From: Pseudomonas sp. AOB-7
GTDB taxonomy: Bacteria > Pseudomonadota > Gammaproteobacteria > Pseudomonadales > Pseudomonadaceae
Direction of reading: 5' to 3'
Assembly (NCBI RefSeq): GCF_003696305.1
Contig: NZ_RFFK01000002.1
Span: forward strand, 419,736-483,735
Length of the DNA stretch: 64,000 nucleotides
Translations under genes and position numbers: made by a program
The notes under the pieces: generated by a model
The model's input: only the letters and a program-made list of their open reading frames with translations
Told to the model about the DNA's origin: nothing
The model's database searches: none
In this document: positions 55,527 through 64,000 of the stretch, one piece after another
Position numbering within the stretch: position 1 is the first letter of the stretch
Layout: each line of letters opens with the position of its first letter

Positions 55527-55560
55527 ACGACAAGGGCCGCTCGAAAGCGGCCCTTGTCGT
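55527..55560. terminator. Bidirectional terminator between MFS gene and cysS
   Basis: Perfect 15-bp arms (ACGACAAGGGCCGCT and its complement) around a CGAA loop, immediately after the MFS stop. It is symmetrical, so it can end both convergent transcripts, but it lacks a long T run. Confidence 0.8.
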
Positions 55561-55577
55561 GCTACCCGAACAATCTG

Positions 55578-56963
55578 TTACTCGGCCAGGCGCCAGCTGG
55601 TGCCGCCCTTGCCGTCTTCCAGCACCACGCCCATGGCGGTGAGCTGGTCGCGGATGCGGTCGCTCTCGGCCCAGTTCTTCTCGGCGCGGGCCGCAAGGCG
55701 CGCGGCGATCAGCGCTTCGACCTCGGCGGCGTCGACCTTGCCGGCGGCGCCGGCCTGCAGGAAGGCATCCGGCTCCAGCTGCAGCACACCGAGCACGCCG
55801 GCCAGCTGCTTGAGCTGGGCGGCCAGGCCGGCGGCAGCCTGGACGTCGGTCTCGCGCAGGCGGTTGACCTCGCGAATCATCTCGAACAGCACGGCGCAGG
55901 CTTCCGGCGAGTTGAAGTCGTCATCCATCGCCGCGCCGAAACGCTCGACGAAGGCTTCGCCGCCGGCAGGTGCCACTTCCGGCAGCCCCTTCAGGCCGTT
56001 GTAGAAGCGCTCCAGGGCGCCCTTGGCTTCCTTGAGGCTGTCTTCGGAATAGTTGATCGGGCTGCGGTAGTGGCTGGACACCAGCAGGTAGCGCACCACC
56101 TCGGGGTGGTACTTCTCCAGCACCTCGCGGATGGTGAAGAAGTTGCCCAGGCTCTTGGACATCTTCTCGCCGTCCACGCGCACCGCGCCGGCGTGCATCC
56201 AGGCCTTGGCGTAGAGCTTGCCGGTGGCCGCCTCGCTCTGCGCGATCTCGTTCTCGTGGTGCGGGAACACCAGGTCCGGGCCGCCGCCGTGGATGTCGAA
56301 GGTCTCACCCAGGCAGCAGGTGGACATCACCGAGCACTCGATGTGCCAGCCCGGCCGGCCCTTGCCCCAGGGCGAATCCCAGCTCGGCTCGCCGGGCTTG
56401 GCGCCCTTCCACAGCACGAAGTCCAGTGGGTCCTGCTTGATCTCGTCGACTTCGATACGCGCGCCAATCTTCAGCTCGTCGATCTTGCGGCGCGACAGCT
56501 TGCCGTAGCCTTCGAACTTGCCGACGCGGTAGTACACGTCGCCATTGCCCGGGGCGTAGGCGTAGCCCTTGTCGATCAGGGCCTGGATCATCTGGTGCAT
56601 GCCGGCGATATGGCCGGTGGCGCGCGGCTCGATGTCCGGGCGCAGCACGGACAGGCGCGCCTCGTCCTCGTGCATGGCGGCAATCATGCGCTCGACCAGG
56701 GCCTCGAACGGCTCGCCGTTCTCCTGCGCGCGCTTGATGATCTTGTCGTCGATATCGGTGATGTTGCGCACATAGGTCACGTCGTAGCCGCGCTGGCGCA
56801 GCCAGCGGGTGACCACGTCGAAGGCCACCATCACGCGGGCGTGGCCGATATGGCAGAAGTCGTAGACGGTCATGCCGCACACGTACATACGCACGCTGTT
56901 GCCTTCCAGCGGCTGGAAGGCGTCCTTGGTCTTGCTCAGGGTGTTGTAAATGCTCAGCGCCAT
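55578..56963 (-). CDS. cysS: Cysteinyl-tRNA synthetase
   Basis: A 461-residue class I synthetase. The HIGH-type motif is [13 protein letters not shown] near residues 36-48, preceded by the zinc ligand Cys in YVCGMTVYD. The KMSKS motif is [13 protein letters not shown] near residue 267, and further zinc ligands lie in WHIECSVMS and HHENE. Full length. It starts immediately after the glnS stop (adjacent bases), so glnS-cysS form one unit, as in other pseudomonads. Confidence 0.96.
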   Translation of the reverse strand: MALSIYNTLSKTKDAFQPLEGNSVRMYVCGMTVYDFCHIGHARVMVAFDVVTRWLRQRGYDVTYVRNITDIDDKIIKRAQENGEPFEALVERMIAAMHEDEARLSVLRPDIEPRATGHIAGMHQMIQALIDKGYAYAPGNGDVYYRVGKFEGYGKLSRRKIDELKIGARIEVDEIKQDPLDFVLWKGAKPGEPSWDSPWGKGRPGWHIECSVMSTCCLGETFDIHGGGPDLVFPHHENEIAQSEAATGKLYAKAWMHAGAVRVDGEKMSKSLGNFFTIREVLEKYHPEVVRYLLVSSHYRSPINYSEDSLKEAKGALERFYNGLKGLPEVAPAGGEAFVERFGAAMDDDFNSPEACAVLFEMIREVNRLRETDVQAAAGLAAQLKQLAGVLGVLQLEPDAFLQAGAAGKVDAAEVEALIAARLAARAEKNWAESDRIRDQLTAMGVVLEDGKGGTSWRLAE

Positions 56964-58631
56964 TTACTGCCCCCAGGAATCGCGCAGGGTGACAGTGCGG
57001 TTGAACACCGGCTTGCCCGGCTGCGAATCCTTCAGGTCGGCGACGAAGTAGCCTTCGCGCTCGAATTGGAAACGCTCTTCCGGCGAGGCCTGGGCCAGCG
57101 ACGGCTCGGCACGGCAGCCCTTGAGCACCACCAGCGAATCCGGGTTGATGTTGTCGAGGAAGGTCTGGCCCTCCTCGGCCTTCTCCGGGTTGGCCGAACG
57201 GAACAGACGATCGTACAGGCGCACTTCGCACTCGACGCTCTCGGCGGCCGGCACCCAGTGGATCACACCCTTGACCTTGCGGCCTTCCGGGTTCTTGCCC
57301 AGGGTGTTCTCGTCATAGCTGCAGCGCAGCTCGATCACGTTGCCGGCGGCGTCTTTCACGGCCTCGTCGGCGCGGATCACGTAGCTGCCACGCAGGCGCA
57401 CTTCGCCGCCCGGGATCAGGCGCTTGAAGCCATCCGGCGGGGTTTCCTCGAAGTCGCTGGCGTCGATATAGAGCTCGCGGCTGAACGGCAGCACGCGCAC
57501 GCCCATGTCCTGCTTGGGATGGCGCGGCAGTTCGAGGTTCTCGACCTGGCCCTCCGGGTAGTTGGTGATGACGACCTTGAGCGGCTTGAGCACGCACATG
57601 GCACGCGCGGCGTTGGCGTCCAGGTCCTCGCGGATGGCGAACTCCAGCATGCCGATATCCACCACGCCGCCGGCGCGGTTGACGCCGATCATGTCGCAGA
57701 AGGCGCGGATCGAGGCCGGGGTATAGCCGCGGCGGCGGTAGCCGGATAGGGTGGACATGCGCGGATCGTCCCAGCCATGCACATGGCCTTCATCGACCAG
57801 TTGCTTGAGCTTGCGCTTGCTGGTGATGGTGTAGTTCAGGTTCAGCCGGGCGAATTCGTACTGGCGCGGCTGCGCCGGCACCGACAGGTTGGCCAGGAAC
57901 CACTCGTACAACGGGCGATGGTCCTCGAACTCCAGGGTGCAGATGGAGTGGGTGATGCCCTCGATGGCGTCCGACTGACCGTGGGTGAAGTCGTAGCTGG
58001 GGTAGATGCACCACTTGTCGCCGGTCTGGTGGTGATGGGCGTGACGGATGCGGTAGAGGATCGGATCGCGCAGGTTGATGTTCGGCGAGGCCATGTCGAT
58101 CTTGGCGCGCAGCGAGCGGGCGCCGTCGGCGAACTCGCCGGCCTTCATGCGGGCGAACAGGTCGAGGTTCTCCTCCACCGAGCGCTCGCGGAACGGGCTG
58201 TTCTTGCCCGGCTCGGTCAGGCTGCCGCGGTAGGCGCGCATCTCGTCGGCGTTGAGGTCGCAGACGAAGGCCTTGCCGGCCTTGATCAGCTCGATGGCCC
58301 AGGCATGCAGCTGGTCGAAGTAGTCGGAGGCGTAGCGCTCGCTACCGGCCCACGAAAAGCCCAGCCACTCGACGTCGGCCTTGATCGCATCGATGTATTC
58401 CTGGTCTTCCTTGGCCGGGTTGGTGTCGTCGAAGCGCAGGTTGCACTCGCCGCCGAACTCCTGGGCCAGGCCGAAGTTCAGGCAGATGCTCTTGGCATGA
58501 CCGATATGCAGGTAGCCATTGGGCTCCGGCGGGAAGCGGGTGACGATCTTGGCGTGCTTGCCGCTGTCCAGATCGGCCTGGACGATGGGGCGCAGGAAGT
58601 TGGCGGCTTTTTCGACGGTGGGCTTGCTCAT
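56964..58631 (-). CDS. glnS: Glutaminyl-tRNA synthetase
   Basis: A 555-residue class I synthetase. The HIGH motif is [15 protein letters not shown] near residues 36-50, and the KMSKS equivalent is [14 protein letters not shown] near residue 270. The C-terminal beta-barrel anticodon domain ends the protein ([23 protein letters not shown], then [11 protein letters not shown]). It is the first gene of glnS-cysS and is divergent from ppiB across 160 bp. Confidence 0.96.
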   Translation of the reverse strand: MSKPTVEKAANFLRPIVQADLDSGKHAKIVTRFPPEPNGYLHIGHAKSICLNFGLAQEFGGECNLRFDDTNPAKEDQEYIDAIKADVEWLGFSWAGSERYASDYFDQLHAWAIELIKAGKAFVCDLNADEMRAYRGSLTEPGKNSPFRERSVEENLDLFARMKAGEFADGARSLRAKIDMASPNINLRDPILYRIRHAHHHQTGDKWCIYPSYDFTHGQSDAIEGITHSICTLEFEDHRPLYEWFLANLSVPAQPRQYEFARLNLNYTITSKRKLKQLVDEGHVHGWDDPRMSTLSGYRRRGYTPASIRAFCDMIGVNRAGGVVDIGMLEFAIREDLDANAARAMCVLKPLKVVITNYPEGQVENLELPRHPKQDMGVRVLPFSRELYIDASDFEETPPDGFKRLIPGGEVRLRGSYVIRADEAVKDAAGNVIELRCSYDENTLGKNPEGRKVKGVIHWVPAAESVECEVRLYDRLFRSANPEKAEEGQTFLDNINPDSLVVLKGCRAEPSLAQASPEERFQFEREGYFVADLKDSQPGKPVFNRTVTLRDSWGQ

Positions 58632-58791
58632 GGGGTCCTTAAGATCATGCTGGCGCGGCGCGAGGGTAGGCCGGCTGGAACAAAGCTCGTATCATACCCA
58701 ACCCGTCAACCCCCTGACAGCTGCAATGCAGTGGCCGCTCCGGCGCCCGCCCGAGCTCGGTGCCCTGCCCCATTCGAGAGTGAGTCCCCCC

Positions 58792-59289
58792 ATGATCAAA
58801 CTGCACACCAACCACGGCGTCATCACCCTGAAGCTGTTCGCCGACAAGGCCCCGGAAACCGTGGCCAACTTCGAACAATACGTGAAGGAAGGCCACTACG
58901 ACGGCACCATCTTCCACCGCGTGATCGGCAACTTCATGATCCAGGGCGGCGGTTTCGAGCCGGGCATGAAGCAGAAGCCGACCCGCGCGCCGATCAAGAA
59001 CGAAGCCAACAACGGCGTCGCCAACAAGGTCGGCACCATCGCCATGGCCCGCACCATGGAGCCGCATTCGGCCAGCGCGCAGTTCTTCATCAACGTCGCC
59101 GACAACAGCTTCCTCAACCACAGCGCACCGACCGTTCAGGGCTGGGGCTACGCGGTATTCGGTGAAGTGGTCGAAGGCATGGACGTGGTCGAGAAGATCA
59201 AGGCCGTGGCCACCACCATGAAGGCCGGCCACCAGGACGTGCCGGTGGACGACGTGATCATCGAGAAGGCCGAAGTCGTCGCCGAGTAA
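58792..59289 (+). CDS. ppiB: Cytoplasmic peptidyl-prolyl cis-trans isomerase B (cyclophilin)
   Basis: A 165-residue cyclophilin with no signal peptide. The active-site pattern is [15 protein letters not shown] (residues 41-55), then [21 protein letters not shown] (about 82-102). Longer in-frame readings upstream are AT/GC mixed and not conserved in character; the ATG at 58792 begins the standard [15 protein letters not shown]. lpxH begins 4 nt after its stop, so the two are co-translated. Confidence 0.95.
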   Translation: MIKLHTNHGVITLKLFADKAPETVANFEQYVKEGHYDGTIFHRVIGNFMIQGGGFEPGMKQKPTRAPIKNEANNGVANKVGTIAMARTMEPHSASAQFFINVADNSFLNHSAPTVQGWGYAVFGEVVEGMDVVEKIKAVATTMKAGHQDVPVDDVIIEKAEVVAE

Positions 59290-59293
59290 GTCG

Positions 59294-60046
59294 ATGATCC
59301 TGCTGATCTCCGATCTGCATCTCGAAGAGCAACGCCCGGACATCACCCGGGCGTTTCTGCATTTTCTCGCCACTCGCGCGCGCCAGGCCGAGGCGCTGTA
59401 CATCCTCGGCGACTTCTTCGAAGTCTGGATCGGCGACGATGGCATGACGCCCTTCCAGCATGAAATCGCCCGCGTGCTGCGCGAACTGAGCGACGCCGGC
59501 ACGCGCATCTACCTGATGCACGGCAACCGCGACTTCCTCATCGGCCAGCGCTTCTGCCGCGAGGCCGGCTGTACCCTGCTGAAGGATCCCAGCCTGGTCG
59601 AAATGGCCGGAGAGCGCGTGCTGCTGATGCACGGCGACAGCCTGTGCACCCTGGACGTCGGCTATATGAAGCTGCGTCGCTGGCTGCGCAACCCGCTGTC
59701 CTTGCTGATCCTGCGCAACCTGCCACTGGGCACCCGACAGAAGCTGGCGCGCAAGCTGCGCAACGAAAGCCGCGCACAGACGCGGATGAAAGCCAGCGAG
59801 ATAGTCGACGTCACGCCGGCGGAGGTGATGGAGGTGATGGCCGCGCACGGCGTGCGCACGCTGATCCATGGCCATACCCACAGGCCGGCGGTGCACGAAC
59901 TGGACGTGAACGGCCAAGCGGCGCGGCGCATCGTGCTGGGTGACTGGGATCGCCAGGGGTGGGCGCTGCAGGTCGATGACGAGGGGTTCAACCAGGCGCC
60001 GTTCGAGCTGACGCCCACGACGCCCGACAGCCATACGACCTTGTAG
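59294..60046 (+). CDS. lpxH: UDP-2,3-diacylglucosamine diphosphatase LpxH
   Basis: A 250-residue calcineurin-type phosphoesterase of lipid A synthesis, which hydrolyses UDP-2,3-diacylglucosamine to lipid X at the inner membrane face. The metal-binding motifs in order are SDLHLEE (6-12), [11 protein letters not shown] (about 39-49), HGNRDF near 77, LLMHGDSLC near 115 and [10 protein letters not shown] near 196. The length is standard. It is coupled to ppiB. A REP-type palindrome follows the stop within the last codons. Confidence 0.95.
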   Translation: MILLISDLHLEEQRPDITRAFLHFLATRARQAEALYILGDFFEVWIGDDGMTPFQHEIARVLRELSDAGTRIYLMHGNRDFLIGQRFCREAGCTLLKDPSLVEMAGERVLLMHGDSLCTLDVGYMKLRRWLRNPLSLLILRNLPLGTRQKLARKLRNESRAQTRMKASEIVDVTPAEVMEVMAAHGVRTLIHGHTHRPAVHELDVNGQAARRIVLGDWDRQGWALQVDDEGFNQAPFELTPTTPDSHTTL

Positions 60047-60118
60047 GAGCGGCTGGGCGGCATTCCGCTTCAGCCGCGAACGCGCCCATCACTTCGCGGC
60101 TGAAGCCGCTCCTACATG
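60041..60118. repeat. REP/BIME-type palindromic repeat, second copy
   Basis: TTGTAGGAGCGGCT at the left and AGCCGCTCCTACATG at the right, with an inner TTCAGCCGCGAA / TTCGCGGCTGAA pair. It is related to the copy at 9688-9752 but has a longer inner spacer, so it is composed of two REP units. It lies between the convergent lpxH and miaE genes and overlaps the lpxH stop region. Confidence 0.85.
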
Positions 60119-60144
60119 TTTTGTGCGCGTTTTCCCGCCCGCTT

Positions 60145-60798
60145 TCAGGCCGGCACACCGCTATGGAAACGGAACTGCTCGTCCGCCGAGGTGATCAGCT
60201 CCTGCTCCACCGCGCGCACCACTTCGATACGCGCATCCACGTCGGCTGAGTCGCCATACAGGTAGGCGAGCTTGAGATAGCCCCGATAGTGGCGCCCTTC
60301 ACTCTCCAGCAGCCCGGCGTAGAACTTGGCCAGTTCGGCATCCAGGCGCGGCACCAGGGCGGCGAAGCGCTCGCAGGAACGCGCCTCGATAAAGGCGCCG
60401 ATCACCAGCACATCCACCAGCCGCTCCACTTCCCCGCCCCGCAGCAGCGCGCGCAGGCCGGCGGCGTAGCGCGAAGCGGAAACGTGGCGAACCTCGATGC
60501 CGCGGCCGCGGATGATCTTGCTCACCTGCTCGAAGTGCACCAGCTCCTCACGGGCCAAACGCGACATTCTCGCGGTCAATTCGGTCTTTGTCAGGTAGCG
60601 CCCCATCAGGCTCAGGGCCGTCTGCGCCGCCTTGTATTCCAGATTGCGGTGGTCGAGCAGGAGGATTTCCTGCTGGCGCAGGGCCTCGTCCAGCCAGGCC
60701 GCCGGGGTGGCGACGCCGCCAAGAAACTCGAGGATTTCCTGCAGGATCGACGCGCTTTCCTCGCCTTTACTCGGAATATGCTGGGCAATTGACATCAT
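60145..60798 (-). CDS. miaE: tRNA-(ms2io6A37) hydroxylase MiaE
   Basis: A 217-residue ferritin-like diiron oxygenase that hydroxylates the isopentenyl side chain of ms2i6A37 in tRNA. The carboxylate/His ligands fall in two E-x-x-H type helices: EELVHFEQVSKI near residue 90 and LLESEGRHYRGYLKL near residue 170, with EARSCERFAAL between. An upstream Glu-containing helix LLLDHRNLEYKAAQTAL supplies the first ligand region. Two adjacent ATGs (60798, 60795) are equally possible. It is divergent from the universal stress gene. Confidence 0.88.
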   Translation of the reverse strand: MMSIAQHIPSKGEESASILQEILEFLGGVATPAAWLDEALRQQEILLLDHRNLEYKAAQTALSLMGRYLTKTELTARMSRLAREELVHFEQVSKIIRGRGIEVRHVSASRYAAGLRALLRGGEVERLVDVLVIGAFIEARSCERFAALVPRLDAELAKFYAGLLESEGRHYRGYLKLAYLYGDSADVDARIEVVRAVEQELITSADEQFRFHSGVPA

Positions 60799-60878
60799 CA
60801 GGGGGCGCTCTCGAACGCTGGCGGGGTTGGCAATGGCGGGCCATTATACGAGTGAGCGCCAAGACGGCCAGCGCGCCG

Positions 60879-60921
60879 TTGATGCAGGTCAACAAGCCCG
60901 TCAACCGCGCACCGCTATAGT
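60879..60921 (+). promoter_or_regulatory. Anr/FNR box and -10 element of the universal stress gene
   Basis: TTGAT-GCAG-GTCAA at 60879-60892 differs from the Anr/FNR consensus TTGAT-N4-ATCAA by one base. A -10 TATAGT lies at 60916-60921. A start near 60927 would put the box centre at about -41.5, the standard position for class II activation. No good -35 is present, as expected for an activator-dependent promoter. Confidence 0.78.
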
Positions 60922-60955
60922 TGAATAAGTGCCACTCATTCTCAGGGAGACGACC

Positions 60956-61819
60956 ATGCAAGCGATCCGCAGCATCCTGGTGGTAATGGAGCCGCAGCAC
61001 CCGGAGGGCCTCGCGCTCAAGCGCGCGAAACTGATAGCCGGAGTCACCCAATCGCGCCTGCACCTGCTGGTGTGCGACAAGAAGGGCGAGCACAGCGCCT
61101 GGCTCAACGACCTCAGCAGCAGCCTGAGCGAGGAAGGTTTCGCCGTCTCCGCCCAGCAGGCCTGGCACGACAGCCCGCACCAGACCATCATCGCCGTGCA
61201 ACAGGCCGAAGGCTGCGGCCTGGTAGTCAAGCAGCACCTGCCGGACAACCCACTGAAGAAAGCCATCCTCACCCCCGACGACTGGAAGCTGTTGCGCTAC
61301 TGCCCAGGCCCGGTGCTGATGGTCAAGACCGACAAGCCCTGGACCGGCGGCACCATCCTCGCTGCGGTGGACGTGGGCAATGCCGACGGCGAGCACCGCA
61401 CCCTGCACGCCGGCATCATCAGCCACGGCTACGACATCGCCGGCCTGGCCAAGGGCGAACTGCACGTGATCACCGCCCACCCGACGCCGATGCTGTCGGC
61501 GGCCGACCCGACCTTCCAGCTCAAGGAAACCATCGAGGCACGCTACCGCGAGCAGTGCAGGAGCTTCCAGGCCGAATACGAGATCGGCGACGATCGCCTG
61601 CACATAGTCGAAGGCCCGGCCGACGTGCTGATCCCGCAGATCGCCCACCAGCTCAGCGCCGTGGTCACTGTGATCGGCACCGTGGCACGCACCGGGCTGT
61701 CCGGCGCCCTGATCGGCAATACCGCCGAAGTGATTCTCGACTCGCTGGAAAGCGACGTGCTGGTGCTCAAGCCGGACGAGATCATCGCCCACCTCGAAGA
61801 GCTGGTGGCGCAACGCTGA
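60956..61819 (+). CDS. Universal stress protein (tandem UspA domains)
   Basis: A 287-residue protein with two UspA domains, about 1-140 and 150-287. Domain 1 begins MQAIRSILVVMEPQHPEGLALKRAK, and domain 2 holds ILAAVDVGNADGEHRTLHAGI and ends with the nucleotide-type loop VVTVIGTVARTGLSGALIGNTAEVILD. The ATG at 60956 follows CAGGGAGACGACC. In P. aeruginosa the syntenic gene is one of the Anr-controlled Usp genes for anaerobic survival, and the Anr box upstream agrees. A strong terminator follows. Confidence 0.9.
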   Translation: MQAIRSILVVMEPQHPEGLALKRAKLIAGVTQSRLHLLVCDKKGEHSAWLNDLSSSLSEEGFAVSAQQAWHDSPHQTIIAVQQAEGCGLVVKQHLPDNPLKKAILTPDDWKLLRYCPGPVLMVKTDKPWTGGTILAAVDVGNADGEHRTLHAGIISHGYDIAGLAKGELHVITAHPTPMLSAADPTFQLKETIEARYREQCRSFQAEYEIGDDRLHIVEGPADVLIPQIAHQLSAVVTVIGTVARTGLSGALIGNTAEVILDSLESDVLVLKPDEIIAHLEELVAQR

Positions 61820-61837
61820 AATAAACGCCAGCCAGAC

Positions 61838-61872
61838 AAAAATGCCGCTCGCAAATGCGAGCGGCATTTTTT
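61838..61872 (+). terminator. Rho-independent terminator after the universal stress gene
   Basis: A long stem AAAAATGCCGCTCGC / GCGAGCGGCATTTTT around AAAT, flanked by A and T runs; bidirectional in form. Confidence 0.93.
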
Positions 61873-61947
61873 GTGCGCCGGACAAAAGCCAGGCAGTGGA
61901 TCGTCGTGCACGAGCTGGCGGATTGCATCCGGGCTACCCACCCGGTC

Positions 61948-62424
61948 TCACACGCGCAGTTCCAGGCCTTCGCGGAGGAATTTCGGCGCGATATAGCGCT
62001 CGTAGTGCGCCTCGGAGAGCAGGAAGAACTCGCGGTCGATGGCGTCACGCAGCTCCGGCAAGGCCCAGCCACGGAACTCGGGCAGCAGCGCCATGCCGTA
62101 GGCATCGAGCTGGTTGATCACCCGCGCGCCGCGTGCGATCAGCTGGTAGGCCCAGCAATAGGGCGACTGCTGCGGCACGAAGCGGATTTGCCGCTGCTCC
62201 AGCTGGGTGCGCAGGCGCTGCTCGTCGAACACCTCGACCTTGGCCGTCATCACCTGCACCAGCAACACTTCCAGGCGCAGCCAGACGGCGCGCTTTTCCT
62301 CGTCGCCGTAGCTGTTCCAGTTGATCACCTCGTGGTGAAAACGCTTGCAACCGCGGCATACCACATCGCCGTAAACGGTCGAGCACAGACCCACGCAAGG
62401 CGTCTTGATGCGTTGATTGGACAT
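61948..62424 (-). CDS. DUF1289 domain protein with N-terminal cysteine cluster
   Basis: A 158-residue protein. The N-terminal DUF1289 motif has four cysteines (C10, C14, C23 and C26 in PCVGLCSTVYGDVVCRGCKRF), which suggests a bound metal or Fe-S centre. The rest is helical (RAVWLRLEVLLVQVMTAKVEVFDEQRL) and has no recognised catalytic motif. No partner gene is nearby. It is divergent from the acnB leader. The function is unknown. Confidence 0.82.
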   Translation of the reverse strand: MSNQRIKTPCVGLCSTVYGDVVCRGCKRFHHEVINWNSYGDEEKRAVWLRLEVLLVQVMTAKVEVFDEQRLRTQLEQRQIRFVPQQSPYCWAYQLIARGARVINQLDAYGMALLPEFRGWALPELRDAIDREFFLLSEAHYERYIAPKFLREGLELRV

Positions 62425-62510
62425 GGAGAAGCAATATAGACAGCAGGACGGCCGAGCATGTTAGCCCTTTGTCTAAGCAAGATCACCCCCGCCAAGCCCA
62501 GGGCTTTGGC

Positions 62511-62539
62511 TTAACTTTATCCGCGCTTTCCATTAGAAT
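62511..62539 (+). promoter_or_regulatory. Sigma-70 promoter of acnB
   Basis: -35 TTAACT at 62511-62516, a 17-nt spacer and -10 TAGAAT at 62534-62539. A start near 62546 gives a leader of about 280 nt before the GTG. Confidence 0.6.
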
Positions 62540-62545
62540 CGGCCC

Positions 62546-62828
62546 GCCTTTTACGGCGCCAATGTCCGTTGGAAGCTGTTTTCAAAGCGTCACGAGCACA
62601 GTCGATCCTGCAGGTACGATGGCGGCGCGGTCACTCGGAGTCCCCCCGAGCCTCTGCGCCCGCCCTCATCAGATACCGTCCTGCCGGCGTAAAACTTTGA
62701 AAGCAGCTTCTACAAGAGACTCGTGAAACCTCGGCTGATCGGCTCATAAAGTCGAAAAGCGCCTGGTTCATGGGTATCTGGATCGCGTCCCGGACAACCC
62801 TTTGGGACCACTGATGAGGGTAATAACT
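62546..62828 (+). promoter_or_regulatory. Long untranslated leader of acnB
   Basis: About 280 nt without a convincing gene lie between the promoter and the acnB GTG. It holds a short hairpin CTCGG...CCGAG near 62635-62651, a further G/C-rich pairable segment (CCCGGACAACCCTTTGGG) near 62791, and the Shine-Dalgarno GAGGGTAATAACT before the start. Short in-frame runs exist but lack ribosome sites. A regulatory RNA element is possible; none is recognised. Confidence 0.45.
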
Positions 62829-64000
62829 GTGCTTGAAGCCTATCGCAAACACGTAGCAGAGCGTGCCGCTCAGGGTATCGTGCCCCAGCCGCTGAACGCC
62901 GAACAAACCGCAGGCCTGGTCGAGCTGCTGAAAAACCCGCCGGCTGGCGAAGAAGAATTCCTCGTAGACCTGATCACCAACCGTGTACCGCCGGGCGTGG
63001 ACGAAGCCGCCTACGTCAAGGCCGGTTTCCTCTCTGCCGTGGCCAAGGGCGAAGCCACTTCCCCGCTGATCAGCAAGCAACGCGCCGTCGAGCTGCTGGG
63101 TACCATGCAGGGCGGCTACAACATCGCCACCATGGTCGAGCTGCTGGACGACGCCACCCTGGGCGCCGTTGCCGCCGAGCAACTCAAGCACACCCTGCTG
63201 ATGTTCGACGCCTTCCACGACGTCGCCGAGAAGGCCAAGGCCGGCAATGCCAACGCCAAGGCCGTGCTGCAGTCCTGGGCCGATGGCGAGTGGTTCACCA
63301 ACAAGCCGGCCATCGCCGAGAAATACAGCCTGGCCGTATTCAAGGTGCCGGGCGAAACCAACACCGACGACCTGTCGCCGGCTCCGGACGCCTGGTCGCG
63401 CCCTGACATCCCGCTGCACGCCTTGGCCATGCTGAAAATGGCTCGCGACGGCATCGTGCCGGAGCAGCAAGGCGCCATCGGCCCGCTGAAGCAGATCGAA
63501 GAGATCAAGGCCAAAGGCTTCCCGGTCGCCTACGTCGGTGACGTGGTCGGTACCGGTTCTTCCCGTAAGTCCGCCACCAACTCGGTGCTGTGGTTCTTCG
63601 GCGACGACATTCCCTACGTTCCGAACAAGCGCGCTGGCGGCTTCTGCTTCGGCACCAAGATCGCCCCGATCTTCTACAACACCATGGAAGACGCCGGCGC
63701 CCTGCCGATCGAGTTCGACGTATCGAACATCAACATGGGCGACGTGATCGACGTCTACCCCTACGCTGGCAAGGTCTGCAAGCACGGCACCGACGACGTC
63801 ATCACCACCTTCGAACTGAAGACTCCGGTGCTGCTCGATGAAGTCCGCGCTGGCGGCCGTATCCCGCTGATCGTCGGCCGTGGCCTGACCGAGAAGGCGC
63901 GTGCCGAACTGGGCCTGGGCGCCTCCGACCTGTTCAAGAAGCCGGACCAGCCTGCTGCCAGCACCAAGGGTTTCACCCTGGCGCAGAAGATGGTCGGCAA
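62829..64000 (+). CDS. acnB: Aconitate hydratase B, N-terminal part (3' end outside window)
   Basis: The first 390 residues of AcnB, the TCA-cycle aconitase, which interconverts citrate and isocitrate. The N-terminus reads MLEAYRKHVAERAAQGIVPQPLNAEQ, the AcnB HEAT-like domain. The swivel domain follows, with VPGETNTDDLSPAPDAWSRPDIPLHALAML and DVVGTGSSRKSATNSVLWFFG, the family's conserved substrate-phosphate segments. The iron-sulfur cysteines lie further on, outside the window. The start is GTG (62829) behind GAGGG; no ATG is available before the conserved LEAYRKH. No frameshift is seen. Confidence 0.96.
   Translation, partial: MLEAYRKHVAERAAQGIVPQPLNAEQTAGLVELLKNPPAGEEEFLVDLITNRVPPGVDEAAYVKAGFLSAVAKGEATSPLISKQRAVELLGTMQGGYNIATMVELLDDATLGAVAAEQLKHTLLMFDAFHDVAEKAKAGNANAKAVLQSWADGEWFTNKPAIAEKYSLAVFKVPGETNTDDLSPAPDAWSRPDIPLHALAMLKMARDGIVPEQQGAIGPLKQIEEIKAKGFPVAYVGDVVGTGSSRKSATNSVLWFFGDDIPYVPNKRAGGFCFGTKIAPIFYNTMEDAGALPIEFDVSNINMGDVIDVYPYAGKVCKHGTDDVITTFELKTPVLLDEVRAGGRIPLIVGRGLTEKARAELGLGASDLFKKPDQPAASTKGFTLAQKMVG

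Noticed and set aside
62469..62726. An 85-residue open frame in the acnB leader
   Set aside because: It has no Shine-Dalgarno, begins before the predicted transcript start, and its Ser/Pro/Arg-rich translation resembles nothing. It is treated as non-coding leader.

Overview
This window is chromosomal DNA from a Pseudomonas species. The DNA is GC-rich throughout. Gene content and order follow, almost gene for gene and in descending locus order, the Pseudomonas aeruginosa PAO1 segment that I remember as PA1838 (cysI) to PA1787 (acnB). Protein lengths and motifs (FimL, LdcA, NppA1A2BCD, Lon/ClpXP/Tig, MiaE) also fit the genus. It is probably not P. aeruginosa itself: a block of about 15 kb sits between folD and cysS that I do not recall in PAO1, and the parRS genes that I recall between tig and folD are absent.

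Layout. 0-1.4 kb: the end of a siroheme sulfite reductase and its DUF934 partner. 1.5-2.6 kb: a TetR regulator divergent from a small thioesterase-like gene, with palindromes between them. 2.6-8.0 kb: lipid and CoA-type metabolism (AcuI-like reductase, SohB peptidase, histidine phosphatase, SCP2 protein, phosphotransferase, SDR). 8.1-13.1 kb: a membrane protein, a TauE exporter, NudC, the twitching/cAMP factor FimL and a dienoyl-CoA isomerase. 13.3-20.4 kb: LdcA, DnaQ, RNase HI, a methyltransferase, glyoxalase II and MltD. 20.4-30.2 kb: an HDOD-GAF protein, the five-gene Npp/Yej-type peptide ABC transporter and FabI.

30.3-39.2 kb is the protein quality control block, read on the minus strand: tRNA-Arg, tRNA-His, tRNA-Leu, tig, clpP, clpX, lon, hupB, ppiD. 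A sigma-32-like promoter precedes lon and a near-consensus sigma-70 promoter precedes hupB. folD follows on the plus strand.

40.3-55.5 kb is accessory. A six-gene ABC importer that resembles the rhizobial glycerol system GlpSTPQUV runs leftward. A sigma-54 activator and an alpha/beta hydrolase run rightward. The intergenic region between them carries a -24/-12 promoter and an array of TGAACA half-sites. The two ATPase subunits have complementary degeneracies that predict one dead and one working ATP site. Next come a class C beta-lactamase with no ampR beside it, a DUF2459 lipoprotein, an ACP/AMP-ligase/acyltransferase fusion and a UMF1-type MFS transporter.

55.5-64 kb returns to the conserved backbone: cysS, glnS, ppiB, lpxH, miaE, a universal stress protein with a near-perfect Anr box at about -41.5, a DUF1289 protein, and the start of acnB after a leader of about 280 nt. 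I saw no insertion sequence, prophage, CRISPR array or rRNA. PAO1 comparisons are from memory, not from a search.
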